This document shows, in pieces, positions 1-12,779 of a stretch of DNA of 64,000 nucleotides. The first letter of the stretch is position 1. Each line of letters starts with the position of its first letter. Origin of the DNA: Hevea brasiliensis (Eukaryota; Streptophyta; Magnoliopsida; Malpighiales; Euphorbiaceae); the NCBI RefSeq assembly GCF_030052815.1, contig NC_079503.1:44434735-44498734 (forward strand). The letters run 5' to 3'. Position numbers and translations under genes: made by a program. The notes under the pieces were generated by a model. That model ran no database searches, was not told the DNA's origin, and saw only the letters and a list, made by a program, of their open reading frames with translations.

Positions 1-736
1 ATTCCAGTCAAATTTCACATTCTTGTGTAGCAACTTAGTCAGTGGAGCAGCTATCAAAGAAAACCTCTTCACAAATCTTCTATAGTAACCGGCTAGCCCT
101 AAAAAGCTTCTGACCTCAATTGCATTTCTGGGAGGCTTCCATTCCATCACGGCTTTAATTTTCTTGAGATCTACTCTAATCCCATCAGTTGATACTATGT
201 GTCCAAAAAAGGAGATCTCACTCAACCTGAAGTCACACTTGGACAATTTAGCATGCAACTTCTTCTCTCTTAGAGTTTGTAAAACAATCCTCAATGTTCA
301 TCATGTTCTTCTCTATTCTTGGAATTAACCAGAATATCATCAATAAAACCACTACAAACAAATCTAAGTATGGATGGAAGACACAGTTCATAAGGTCTAT
401 GAAAGCTGCTAGTGCATTTGTCAAACCAAACGGCATCACCAGAAATTCATAGTGCCCATACCGGGTCCTGAATGCAGTCTTTGGCATATCTGCATCCCTC
501 ACCCTCAACTGATGATACCCTGATCTGAGATTAATCTTGGAAAATATGCCTGCTCTCTTCAATTGATCAAACAGATCATCAATTCTGGGCAACGGGTACT
601 TATTCTTCACAGTCACCTTGTTTAACTACCGGTAATCAATACATAATCTCAAAGTCCCATCCTTCTTGTTAACAAATGGCATAGGAGCTCCCCACGGTGA
701 CACACTGGGGCATATAAACCCCTTATCCAGTAACTC
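1..736 (-). pseudogene. Reverse transcriptase of family-A gag-pol, broken
   Basis: RT copies the element RNA into DNA inside the virus-like particle. On the minus strand the finger region [13 protein letters not shown] is followed by [45 protein letters not shown] and then the catalytic FIDD box. After that come the C-terminal RT segments [29 protein letters not shown] and PLTKLLHKN down to base 1. The FIDD box near position 340 is in another frame from the preceding segment and the frame returns near 300, so two single-base indels flank it. In-frame stops fall at the start of the domain (near 737) and inside the CIDYR-LNK segment near 627. It is a pseudogene continuous with the protease upstream. 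Confidence 0.88.
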
Positions 737-1432
737 TTACAACTGGATTTTCAACTCCTTTAATTCAGTAGGTGCGATCCTATACGAAGCAATTGAAATC
801 GGAGCTGTACCTGGTATTACTTCAATAGCAAATTCAACTTCCCTTCTTAGTGGCAAACCTGATAATTCTTTAGGGAAAACATTAAGGAAATCATTTACTA
901 TGGGTATATCAGACAGGTCTAGCTTAGCCTGCCTAGTATCAACTACATACACCAAATAGGCTTCACAGCCTTTTCTCATTAATTTTCTTGTAGCAGTGGC
1001 TAAGACAACATTGGACAAGAAATCTGTCCTTTCACCCACAACTGTTATCTCATCATTCTCAGGAGTTTTCAATGTAATTCTCTTCAATTTACAGTCTACT
1101 ATTGCCTGATGATGTGACAACCAATCCATACCCAAAATCATGTCAAACTCGTGGAAAAGCAATTCAATCAGGTCTACCGAGAACTCATACCCCTGAATCC
1201 TTAATGGATAACCTTTGTACACTCTATTCACCAACACACTGTGGCCTAGTAGATTAGTAACCAGAATGTTTTGGTCACTTTCCTCTACTAGTATTCCCCT
1301 TTCTACAGGTAGCTTGATGCAGATGTATGAATGCGTGGATCCTGGATCCACCAATGCATGCACAGGTATGTCATAAAGAGAAAACATACCTCGAATGACA
1401 TCTGGGGTGTCCAACTCATCCTGAGCTCTCAT
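737..1432 (-). pseudogene. Aspartic protease of family-A gag-pol
   Basis: Retropepsin that cleaves the Gag-Pol polyprotein. About 231 codons are open. The active-site box VHALVDPGSTHSYI is near the N-terminus, where plant Ty3/gypsy proteases have D-[ST]-G; here it reads DPGS, as is usual for the Tekay lineage. The second conserved hydrophobic box FDMILGMDWLSHH follows, and then the linker to RT (DVFPKELSGLP-like, here NVFPKELSGLPLRREVEF). It is in the same frame as gag upstream and RT downstream. The stop at 737 interrupts the segment just before the RT fingers, so the boundary is a mutation rather than a true end. Confidence 0.88.
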
Positions 1433-2656
1433 AGCATATGCTCTGGCTAGTGCCCTAGCCTCTAGCCTCTCAGCTAACTCTGTTGCTGGCCTCTGTGATG
1501 TACTAGCTGCCTCAGCCTTACCCGACCTTCTACCTCTTGGAGCTATAGAGGCAAGCCTATCTGCCTATGCTAGAGTAGATGTAGCAGCCCTCCTTGGACA
1601 ATCCCAGACCTGATGCTCTATAGACCTACACTGAAAACAACCCCCAATCACTCGCTAACATTCTCCCTTGTGCCACCTTTGACAGTGTGGACACACTGAA
1701 GAGACTATTAGGGCTGGTTCCCTGAATACTGTCCCTGGAGAGCTGCCCCCTGAGGGTGTGGACTGGCCTCTCCTCGATGTGAACTGGGATCTGGGCCTTT
1801 GGGACTGGCCCTGACCTTGTGGCTGACTGAAGCTCTGAGTAGGAGGACCCTTGAACTTCTTCCTAAGAGTAGAAGGTGCACTGGTCTGACCCGTACCTCT
1901 TTTCTGCTGTCTATCCCTTCTGCTCTGCTCATTAATTCTGACTTTTTCAACCTTTAATGCAACTTCAACCAATTTTGTGAAGTTCGTAATTCCCAAAGCT
2001 GTAATCATTATCTTGATGTTGTTATTCAGCCCTTCTTCAAATCTTCTGCATCTCTCAACCTCTGTAGGGACTATCTCCCTCCCATACTTGCTCAGTCTGA
2101 CAAATTCACGCTCATATTCTGCCACTGATAATTTTCTCTACCTCAGAATGATGAATTCTCTTCTTCTTTCTTCCAAATACACACTGCCCACGTACTTCTT
2201 TCTGAATTTTGCAAGGAAAAAGTCTGGGATTATCTGATCTGGCTGCACCTCAGTGGATATTGTGTCCCACCACTGATATGCATCGTCTTAGAGTAATGAC
2301 ACAGCACCCTCCAGGTTCTGCTCTGGGGTGCAGTGAAGTTACTTCAGTACCCTTATGGTTCTATCTAACCAATTCTCAGCTGCCACTGGGTCATCTTCTT
2401 TCTTACCCAAGAAATCCATAGCTCCAAACTTCCTAATCCTTTTCAGGTGAGATTTTTGCTGTGGAGGTGGTGGCGGTGGCATAGCTCCTACCATCTGTCT
2501 GAAAAATTCAGCCATTTACTGAAACATGGCCTACGGAGGCTGTGCAGGCACCTCTGGCACTGGTGGAGCAGGTTTCCCCTTGCCTCCAGCTTCAGTCATA
2601 GGTGGAGCATGACTCTCCACCTCTTCCTCAACTGCCAATTACGATTTTGGATCCAT
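1433..2656 (-). pseudogene. Gag of family-A element, with zinc knuckle, broken
   Basis: Capsid/nucleocapsid precursor. The minus-strand ATG at 2656 begins MDPKS and is followed by a stop at the sixth codon, then by a proline-rich N-terminus with further stops. The capsid core reads FLGKKEDDPVAAENWLDR, then DDAYQWWDTI and FLAKFRKKYV, and continues in the open stretch 2125-1655 beginning AEYEREFVRLSKYGREIV. Two Cys/His clusters follow: CPHCQRWHKGEC near 1660, and CFQCRSIEHQVWDC (CX2CX4HX4C) near 1600. The frame is the same as protease and RT, so gag-pol is one fused polyprotein as in Tekay elements. The first ATG lies about 110 bases from the PBS. Confidence 0.85.
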
Positions 2657-2768
2657 ATCCTAACCAAAACAACCAAAACAAATAGATCTACATTAGCGTC
2701 ACCTCAACATTCACAAATGCAATGCAATGGTATGCACTCTATCTAGACCCAAAAACGCCTAAACCTTA

Positions 2769-2779
2769 CTCTGATACCA
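2769..2779 (-). other. Primer binding site, initiator tRNA-Met type
   Basis: On the minus strand the bases TGGTATCAGAG lie 5 bases inside the LTR end. This matches the 3' end of plant initiator tRNA-Met in reverse complement, the usual primer of plant Ty3/gypsy chromoviruses. It fixes the LTR boundary at 2785 and the minus orientation of the element. Confidence 0.85.
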
Positions 2780-2784
2780 CTAAA

Positions 2785-5700
2785 TGTGACACCCCTCACC
2801 TATCTACAATGTAGCCGAGTAAGGCATGTCACACAGAGTGTCAAAGCACCTTATCTTGTCTTATTCTAAATTCCATTTTTTTTATTGATAAAAAGGCTTT
2901 TATGCAAAGTTCATACCATTTATGTAATTTAATGAAATTTTATTTAATTCGGAGTTTCCGCAAATTTTATGGAAAATCTGGCAGAGTGCTGGCTATAATT
3001 TGGAAAAACAGTTCTTCTGAACCTATTAAAAATAATTCCAATATAATCCTCAATTTCTCAAACTCACTTAGATCAAAACAATCTCAAAATTTCTCATCAA
3101 TCTTAACATTTCAATATAATCTCACAATTTCATTATATTGAAATCAACCTCAATTTCATGGAGAAATACTCAAATTTTATTAATTAACAAAATTTACAAA
3201 TATTTACATTATCATATAATTATATGAGTTTGTAATTACAAAACAAGAACTAATAACAAAATGCAAAGTACAAAATACAAAACAAAATCTTAGTGTCCTA
3301 CCAAGTGCACTGTAGATGAGAGGTGACTCTAGACTCTATGCAAGATCTGGATTCTCACCCAATGTGAGGTCTACTGAGCTCCTCAGCTGTGTCTCCAGTA
3401 CCTACGTGTAGCAAAAGCAACGCGCTAAGCAATACTACTTAGTGGTGCCAATATAAAATAAAAATAAACTAAAATAAAATAAAAATGCAGAATGTCTGCT
3501 GATATTTTATATAGACTAAGTTTTTGGTAATTATTAGTGATATTATTAATTTGGTACATTTTATGTTAATTATTTGGTTATAATTTATTAAAACTTAATT
3601 TAATTGCCCAAGTAACCTATGCAATTTGATCGGACTGGATAAACTGGTAAATTAGCACTGGGTACCAAGTATCTCAGGCCATCACACCATCGGTCACAAA
3701 GTGTCTCCAGGTGTGCAATAAAATAGCTAATATGCCGTAATAAGTATCATGCACAAGGCCAAGTGTATCAAGTGTATTAAAATGGTTAAAAGCCATAATA
3801 TCATAAAATGGCCACAAGAGCCATAAATCACAGAATGGCATAATGCCATATGCAATACTGCTATCGGAACCCTATTGGCATACCATCCTATCCGAACCAA
3901 TCATACTAGGCCTACTAGGGCATTTATAAAATTTAATTGTGCAATTCTTTACATTTGATATTGAGTAGTTACTAATCACTTTACTAGTCAACCAAAATAT
4001 TGACTTTTTTATAAACACTAGGTATGTTAGTTCTAATAACACTAACATATCACATTTTGAGTTTTACAAGTGTTGACATTTATTGCCAATTCCATTTCAA
4101 AGCTTATTAAAGGCTATTTCAAATTTTAATATTTCATAGCTTAAGTATACTATTCCATTGGACATTGATACAATATGAATTTGCCTAAACTCTCTTCATC
4201 AAAGTTGTTCCTTATTGTGTCTTCTTTAATTCCCTTTTTGAATAATTCCATTTGGAGTTTTGTAGCTCAAGTTATGCTAATTTAATTAAGGATGGTGGGA
4301 TTGACATTTACCTAGAATTTCTGGGCAGAAAAGGGTGCTGGCAGTTTTGTTATCCTAAATTTGGCTAGCATTTTGGACGGGTTATGGTCAAAATTTAGGT
4401 TGGTGTTCTTCATGAAAGTTTATCTAAATTATCTAAGCTTTCCATTGATATAAAACTTAGGTCATTAGCCATTTCTACACTGAGTTATGACCATTTGAAC
4501 AAACACTGTTTATTTTGTCATTTTCTAGGGACAGCATGTTGGTCTCCAGGATTGGGGCAATTTTTAGGTCAACTTAAGTTGGTTTTCTGGGCAAGGTTTC
4601 TTCACCAAAAATGTTGCATTATTTGTCTAATTTCACCTTCAATTGGCCTTGCACCAATTGGAGCTACAAAAGTCCAACTAGAGCTATTCAAACACACTAG
4701 ACTCCAATGGTCCAGATTCATAATCATGAGGCAGTCCACAATTTCCCCAATCCCATGCCACAATTCACTTCATTTTATGTTCAAACCTTACCAAATGGTC
4801 ATTAATTGACCATTAAAATATTCATACACCATTACATGAGCAAAACCCAAATTTTTCTCAAAATCCCAATTCTCAAATTTCAATTATTGCATTACACCTA
4901 CAATTCAATGTCCTAATCATGAAATTCATGTCAAGGGGTCTCCAAATTTCATTTACCATTTAACTAATCATCAAAACCCTAACAATCCCATGGCTGCCAA
5001 AATTATGAGGTGAGTATACAAGTGGTTTTCATTTCAATTCCTTACAATTCTCAACTTAAATCAAGTCCCTAAGCATGAATTAAGAGTGAGAGAGAGAGAG
5101 ATTGGACACTAACCTCTTGATGAGCTAATCCCAACATGCCAAACTTCCTTTATTTCTTATTCTTTTTGCTGCCACAAGTTACTCAAGGTACAAGGGTCAA
5201 GTTTAGTGAAGAGAGTAGGTAGTTTTATGGTGTAAAATCAAGGTTTGATAAGCTTTGAGGGAGGAGCATCAATGGTGGAAATGGAAAATGAATTTCGGCC
5301 AAGTGGGAATTGAAGAAGAAGAAACTGATTTTTTTTGTGTTTTTATCCTCTCTTATTTGTTTTAAGTAAGCTTGTTAAGTTTTGATTGGTTAAAAATTTT
5401 TTATGACCTCATATTTACATAAGGTTTAGGTAATAATTAAGTTCAAATTTTATTTTTGTTTTGTTTTTCTTGCTTCTTTCTTTACTTATTTTTAAATAAT
5501 TTTTCATTAATACTAATTCTTATTTTATGTCATATATTTCACTTACTTAAATAGACAAGTTGATAAAAAATCATCTCTAAAGGCGAAATGATCAAAATGC
5601 CCTCCGTTTAGCTCAACGAGCTAAAATTATCTGTACCAATTGATTTAATTATCCTTGTATTTTCTTAACAATATGTTATCATCGAAACCTCCATAACTCC

Positions 5701-5974
5701 TCCCTGTAGTCTCAAAAATTATTCATGGAATTTCCCTCAGGTTTAGGGCTACTAGTTGTCTTCACAGCAACTTTTCGTTAAGTCACCCATCGCTAGGGCT
5801 ACGGCTCATTTAATCTTAATGTATTTTATTTCTAAAATTTTTCTTGACATTATTTGGGCTATTTATGACTCCTCACTCTAGTCTAAATATAATTTCAGAC
5901 ATTCTGACTGTACGGACCGATATTAGTCACCGAAATAGTAGAATGTACTGACTAACTAAAGTGAGGGTGTTACA
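2785..5974 (-). repeat. 5' LTR of family-A element (3190 bp)
   Basis: Minus-strand LTR beginning TGTAACACCC (5974) and ending GGTGTCACA (2785), directly followed by the PBS. The same terminal sequences recur in four further copies in the window (9452, 15395, 21331, 30367), which are solo LTRs. The LTR contains an array of short interrupted palindromes of GGC...GCC type near 3720-3850. A 104-codon antisense frame at 4495-4809 has counterparts in two other copies. No regulatory element could be assigned with confidence. The right flank is AATTA (5975-5979); the partner TSD is outside the window. Confidence 0.88.
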
Positions 5975-7012
5975 AATTATAAATAATATATGAAAATTTA
6001 TTAATAATTATTTTTCCAACCTTGCTGTTGAAATTCATAAAAAGCTAAAATTCAAAGTAAAACTAATAGTCAATTCAATAATTTATATGATTTAATTTAA
6101 AATTTATTTATTTGAATTGATTTAATTAATTTAAAAATTAAATTAAAAAGCGATTATTATTAAAAATTATTTTGACATGCAACAATATTCAGCAATCCAT
6201 TAAAAAAAAATCAAATTTCACTCAATATCTTTTCTATATGGCAACTTAAAGGAGACATAATTGTACCCGATCCAAATCCATCCAAAAATACATGAAATCC
6301 AAATGAATCGCAATTTAAAATAACACAAAGAGCCAATAAATTGCATTGAGTAGTAGTAATAAAAATAAAAAAACTCAAAGCCTCGCATTGAGTAGAGTAA
6401 TAAACCCAATGAGGTTTTGAAAAAATTATATTATGAAACTGATATATATAATTTATTGTAATTAATTTCACATAAATTTTATTATGATCAACTATTATAA
6501 TAAAATTTGTTAATAAAATTTGTGTTTAATGTTAACTCAAACACAAAATTGCTCCCATTCCTATTGAAAAGGAATAGGAGTTTAGCATAGCATAATCAAG
6601 AGTTCATTCTACTAATATACACATACTTCACTACAACAAAGTATGTCTATAGGAACTAATGGTGGAGTTAGGATGCTATCTTTGGGGACCAAATAGGAAA
6701 TATTAAGCGATTAGAGTGATATGCAAAATTTTATTATATTTATAATTCTATCATAATAAAGAATTTGCAAATTTTTAATAAATAAAGTTTAAATTAATTA
6801 TAAATAACTAATAAAGCAAATTAAAATATTACTAATTTATTAAAAAAAATTAAATTTATAATCAAATATTTGAAATATAATTGAGTTAGAGTGAATTAAT
6901 TTAAAATTGTAATTTTTATATTATATACGGATATTACGGATATTATAATAGAAATATTTGTGATTTTTCTTAAAGTAAAAGTTGAATAAAAATTTAAACA
7001 TTACTAAGTCAC

Positions 7013-7046
<34 letters not shown>

Positions 7047-7062
7047 TATATATATATATATT
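7013..7062. repeat. AAT/TA compound microsatellite
   Basis: About ten AAT units run directly into about ten TA units. Confidence 0.95.
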
Positions 7063-7769
7063 AATATTTATTTTGGAACAATAATCAATAAAAATATATT
7101 AAAAATAATTATATAACATTATAATATATTACATTTTAATAAATTTTTAAAAATTATTTTAAAAATAAATTTTTAAAAATTTTGGGCGCCATGACCCCTA
7201 TGTTCTAAGGATGTTCCGCCCGATGGTGACCATTTTTGCAACCAAGAGCCGATTTAAACCGCCTCTACATCTATTAAAAAGAAAGTTTTTAGCAGCAATT
7301 TTCACAAGTGCCCCATTTGCGCCACCTTGCCTTTAGCAAAAGCAGCATGGGGAAATAGGTCCACCATTAGTGGGCCCAATGCGCACACCAAAGGCTTTGG
7401 CCCATTATGGAAGTCTCCAATTGATAAAGAAATTGCATGAGAAGTAATTTAATTCTTCCTTCAACAACGTGAAGAAGTCCAGCCAAGGAAGACTTGTCAA
7501 AAACAATCAACAGATTTTGGCTCTAATTGGGAGACCAAAGAGCCGAAGCTCCTTGGGAACATTGGGATTGTAAGAAAATAGTTGTCCTTCGGATGGCAAC
7601 CCTGGTGAACAAAAGGTGCAACGAGATGCTTTTTTTTTTGTTTCATTGTGCTTCTTTCTCAAGTAATATATGTGGAGATTCATTGCAAATCCAAGTAACA
7701 TCTAGATGTTAATCTATAGCTATGATTCGTATAACAAGTGATTATAGTATGGACTAGTGATGTAAGGTG

Positions 7770-7784
7770 TGTATATATATATAT

Positions 7785-7821
<37 letters not shown>
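7770..7821. repeat. TA microsatellite with GTGTG interruption
   Basis: A short TA run, a TGTGTG interruption, then about 16 uninterrupted TA units. It generates a spurious Tyr/Ile ORF. Confidence 0.95.
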
Positions 7822-7825
<4 letters not shown>

Positions 7826-9451
7826 CACATGGTCATATGCATATCTATAGTTATTTATCTATCTATATCTATATATTCTACATATCAATATTAAAGCTAA
7901 AGCAAAGAGAATGTGACTCTCTCTTTGTTTAGCATTCTATTTTTTTAATTTTTACAAATTTTAAATTTTTTTCCTTATTTTTCCTATTTTGATTAGACTT
8001 TTTTAATTTAAAAATTAATATTATTATGTATATATAATTAATAATTATGATATTGAAAATATAACTATAACTATCTTAATTATTATGACCATTGTATGTG
8101 TCTTTTTTTTTATTTTATAATTTTTAATTTTGTTAATCCATTCATAATGATTTGGTGCATGCATGAACAACCATTTCTATCCACCATTCAGTTATCTCCC
8201 AAAGTTTATGGACTAAATAATGGGTTTGGCATAGTTTAAAATTTCGATATTTATAATATAAGCTCAAACTTAGGTTTGGCTCACTAATACGAAAAGTCAT
8301 TTTTAGTGTACTTTAATATGTATTTTTATAATAAATTTGTGCTCCCTTTATGGTTTTAATCTCAACCATGTAACTAGGAAGAATCTTCAAATGATGTTTT
8401 GCAATGGGAAGTTGACAAACATCGTGTGGCATAAAAGTTTAGTTAATAAATTTGATAGTTAGTTGACAAATTTGATAGGCAAGAGTTACTTCAACATAAA
8501 TGTTGCATCATTTGGATCACCGCTTTTAGTAGTTCAGGTATGTCAAGTGGTTCAAGTATGTTAAGCGTTTTTTGTTTTATAAAATGGTCATTATTCTGTT
8601 GTAATGCTTTTTGTGAGAAAATCTTTTTTGAGCTTCGTGTTTCTCCTCTAATTCGAAATCTCTTCATTTTCTCCTCAGTGCTTATGGTAGGGCCAAATAC
8701 TTGCATAATTCTCTTTTGATTTGGAAAGAGTATGAGATGGTTGGAACCCTTACAACGTTGCAAGTTATTTAAGGAATTATCAAGCCCTTTTGGCTTTAGG
8801 ATACCAAAAATCGACGAAACTTATGCTAGCAAAAATTCCAAAAGATGATCTTCATGTCCACGTGATGATCCAAGCTTGTAAAAAATTTACACTGGGTCCA
8901 ATTCTGCAATGAAAAAAAAAAAAAAGAAACGAAGGCCATATTTATATAAATATGGCTTGTGCTTACAACTAAGGTTTAGCAGCCTATGTCATGAAAAATG
9001 AATAATGAGTGCGATGTGTGCCATATAAAATTAGTGATTGAGCTCCAATTTCTCCCTACATTCTCTCCCTCTGAACAGCGTAGTGAATTTTGCATGAGCA
9101 ATGATCAAAGCGAAAGTGAAAGCAAAAGCTTTGTTTGATGTTTTCTAATTTCAGTGGAAAAGCATCTCCCTGACTAACATTTTTTTTTTGTTACACAATT
9201 TTGAATTTTTTATAAGATTTTTTTTCTTTCTATTTTTATTAGTGCAATTAAGATAATGTGAAAAAAAAAAATCTCCCATTTTTCCTTTGTCTTTATATAT
9301 TTCTCATAAATTCTACTTAAATATTAGATTAAATTTCTTCAATTAGCTGTTTCATTCAATTATATGGTAAAATTTATTTTTTTTTGTAAATAAATTCAAT
9401 AATAGAATTCATTTATAAATGAATTTCTTTATTTGTTATATTCTTTCTTAA

Positions 9452-12400
9452 TATAACACTCCTTAGCCGTCTACAATGCAGCCGAGCAAGGCGTGCGACA
9501 TTCTGTAATGGAGCATTCATTCTTATCTTACTACATTTCCTGATAATTATATTTTATTTTGTTGGTTTAAATTCAATTATTTAAACGAAAAAACTAACGG
9601 AGTTTTCCCTAAATTATTAACATTTTGATGGTTTTCCACCTATTTAAAATCTAAACAATAATTTTAATAATATAAATTTTTACAATCTCAAACTTCATCT
9701 CATATTTTTCAATCAATCATTTCATCTCTCTTCTCAATCCGAATCCATAATGTCATTCAATCATGCTCATTCATAAACAATTCATAAATGAAAATTTCAA
9801 ATATTATTAATTTTTACCATGTACAAAATTAAGGTACAAATTTATGATTTACATTACATGTCTATAATTAATTACAATGTCCAAAAATAAAATACAAAGT
9901 TAGTGAACTCTACCAAAATATGCACTGCAGAGAGGTGACACTATGTACACTGTGCAGATCAAAATCTCCAACTCTCAGTCTAAGGTCTATTGGGCTCTCT
10001 CTACTGGTCTCCAATACCTACGCATGGCAAAAAGCGACGCACTAAGCACAATGCTTAGTAGTGCAATAATAATATAAAAGTAAACTAAATAATTAACAAC
10101 AATGAGTATTTGTCATTATGCCACACAGGATGCATTTTTTATAACCATTTGTAATATATTTAATTTAATGATTTTTTTCTATTCATTATTTATTAGTGAA
10201 TTTTTAGGACTTATTTTAATGCCCAAATAACCTATATAAATTGACTGGACTGGATAAACGAATAATCTAGCACTAGGTATCAAGTACCACGAGCCGTCAC
10301 ACCATCGGTCACATAGTGTCTTCCAGGTGTGCAAAAGAATGGCTAAAGAGCTATAACATCAATCAGGCATAAAGCCACGTGTATCAAAGAGTAACGGAAT
10401 GGCTAGAAGCCATGAATCACAAAATGGCAATAAAAACCATAAATCATAGAATAGCACGGAGCCATAAGCAGTACTGCAAGTCAGAACCCTATTGGCATGC
10501 TAACATATCCAAACCAATCATAACACTAGGCATACACGGGCATATTAGCATCTTAGGCATTGGTTCTTTACATTTTGTCATTATGGTTACTATTCATAGC
10601 ACTATTCATGCTAAATCTTGGTTATGCCATATATAATGGGAACAAAAGTCCCAAATTCATGTTCATCCCACATTTTAGTTTATTAAGTTGTTGGCATTAA
10701 TTGCCAACCATAATTCAAGTCTTCCTAAGAGCATTTTAAAAATTTCAGAATTTGGAGCTCAAGTTCACTGTTATATTAGGCCAATTTACAGTAGAAATTT
10801 GACTAACCTTTCTCAATTAAAGTTATTCCTTAATGTGTTAAATTTAATTCTCTTTTTAATTCACTCAATTTAGAGTTTTGTAGCCCAAGTTATAGCATTT
10901 TTTCCATAATTGGTTGGGTTGGTCAATGTCTAGGATTTTCTGCTCAGTTTGGTTCTGGCAGTTTTATTGGGCTAAATTTGATTAGCAATTTGATTGGCTT
11001 AGGGATAGAATTAGGGTTCCTAATCTGCATGAAAAATGTTCTAATATGTCTAAGCTTTTCATGGGTTTAAGAATTAGCTTAATTGGAGCTTCCTACAGTG
11101 AGTTATGCTCATTTAAATATTTACTGTTCATATAGTCTTTTTTCTAGGTCCAACATGTGGTTACCCGGATTCAAGCCAATTTTAGGTCACTTTGTGTTGG
11201 GCTTCTAAGCAGGGTCACCGCATGAAAATTGTGATATTATATCCTAAGTTTCACCTTCAATTGGCCTTACACCCATTGAAACTATATAATTCTACTTATG
11301 ACTGCCTAAACATTCTGGACTCAGGATCTAAAATTTCAGCACAAAGGAGCACTTCTCATTTTAACATTTCAACTCCAAAACCAACTCTATTTCAGAGTCA
11401 AACCACATCAAATGGTCATTAATTGACCTTAACAACATCAATTCAGCAACATTCTAACAAATCCCCAATTTTCTCCTTAAAACCCTAGCTCCCAATTCAA
11501 TAGTCATGCAACACATACCAATTAAGCATACTAATCATACTTATCATCATACTCAAGCAAATCTTCAAGTCTATTTGAAATAAAATACCTCCAACCCTAC
11601 TCCTACAAAATCTAGCCAAATTTTTTGCCAAGCATACATCCCTAAATTTCACCATTTATCCTTTAATTCTATTGTAATTCACCTTATTTTTCACCAGTAG
11701 AAGAAGAAAGGGCAAGAGTTTTAGCACTAACCTTAGTTGGTCAATCTTTCAAGGCTTCCCAACTTCACATTCCATTAAGTTCTTAGCTGCCAAACACTTC
11801 TTCAAGGTGCAAAAATCAAGTTTTAGTGAAGTGGCCTAGGGTTTTATGGTGGGATTTGCTAGGAAATTAAGCTAGAAAAAGATGAAAATGGTGGAAGCTC
11901 TTTAGAAATGGTGGTTCAACCAAGTTGAAGGGAAAGAGAAGATGAAAACTCTTTAGTCAAATTTGTCTCTAGCTATGTATTTATCTTCTAAAATTGAATT
12001 TAAGTTTTTAATTATGTCATTATTTCATCATGCTTAGTCATACTTAAGTCATCATGTAGTAATGCTCACATCATAATTCAATTTTTATTTTCCTTTTCTT
12101 TCTTTTCTCTTTTCCACTACATAATTCATGATTTTTAATTCATTTTAAATGTTTTATTCTCACTCATTTTAATTGACATTTAGGTCAAAACTCATCTCTA
12201 AAGGTGAAATGACCAAAATGCCCTTCATTGTTTTCATTACACCATAATAGCCTTTATTGATTGACTTAAATTTTCTTGCATTCCCATGACACCTTTCATT
12301 ACACTCATTTTAAATCTCATTAGTCCTTCAATTAAGTCCTAAATAATTATCTCACAGAGTTCCTCCTGCGTTTGGGGTTGGTAACTAAACCTACAGCTGC

Positions 12401-12617
12401 TTACCGTTAGGGTTACTCATTGCTGGGACTTTGTGCTTCTTTAACCCCTTTGCATTTCGTTTATTTATTTTTTCCTTAATTTTTCTTAGTCATTATTTAG
12501 GTTATTTATGGCTCCTCACTTTAGTTTAAGTCTGATTTCAAACATTCTGACTGTCCGAACAGATGTTAGTCACTGAAATAGTAGAATGTACGGACTACCC
12601 AAAGTGAGGGCGTTACA
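9452..12617 (-). repeat. Solo LTR, family A (3166 bp)
   Basis: Minus-strand LTR with the family-A ends: the 12617 end reads TGTAACGCCCTCACTTTG and the 9452 end is a family-A end whose first base pair has mutated (TATAACAC in place of TGTAACAC on the plus strand). No PBS or internal domain adjoins either end. Flanks are CTTAA (9447-9451) and ATTAA (12618-12622), a 5-bp TSD with one change. This is the product expected from recombination between the two LTRs of one element. The palindrome array near 10340-10500 includes the perfect 10-bp palindrome TGGCATGCCA. Confidence 0.85.
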
Positions 12618-12779
12618 ATTAAATATGAAATTCATTTCCAATGAAATAAATTTTGTGTTTAGTATGAGTAGAGAATTCAATTTAAAATGTTATTTTTCCA
12701 AAAATACTTTTACATATCTAACATTGCACACATCTTTTTCCTTTTTAATTAAAAGTACGCTCATTTAAAATAGTTATAA

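Larger units (their letters stand above)
1..5974 (-). mobile_element. Tekay/Del-like Ty3/gypsy retrotransposon (family A), 5' half
   Basis: A minus-strand LTR retrotransposon cut by the left window edge. Read on the minus strand it runs LTR (5974 to 2785), Met-type primer binding site, gag, protease and reverse transcriptase, then leaves the window. Gag, protease and RT all lie in one reading frame, broken by several stops and by two frameshifts in RT, so the copy is dead. The protease context (LVDPGSTHSYI) and the long LTR fit the Tekay/Del lineage of chromoviruses. The chromodomain and integrase that would confirm this are outside the window. The 3' LTR and second TSD copy are not visible, so I cannot say whether the element is otherwise complete. 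Confidence 0.9.
5975..9451. other. AT-rich spacer without recognisable genes
   Basis: About 3.5 kb of AT-rich DNA. It holds an AAT/TA microsatellite at 7013-7062, a TA-rich tract at 7770-7821 and an A tract near 8910. A slightly GC-richer patch at 7190-7620 carries no ORF with recognisable motifs. A 90-codon minus-strand frame (8491-8763) has no motif I recognise. The stretch 9140-9420 is loosely similar to 14080-14330, so an old dispersed repeat is possible. Confidence 0.6.

Noticed and set aside
6632..6675. CACTACAACAAA, resembling a CACTA transposon end.
   Set aside because: No matching inverted end or TSD found within the spacer.
7738..7932. 64-codon Tyr/Ile ORF.
   Set aside because: Translation of a TA microsatellite.
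8491..8763. 90-codon minus-strand ORF in the spacer.
   Set aside because: No recognisable motif, no neighbours or repeats supporting it; expected by chance in 3.5 kb.
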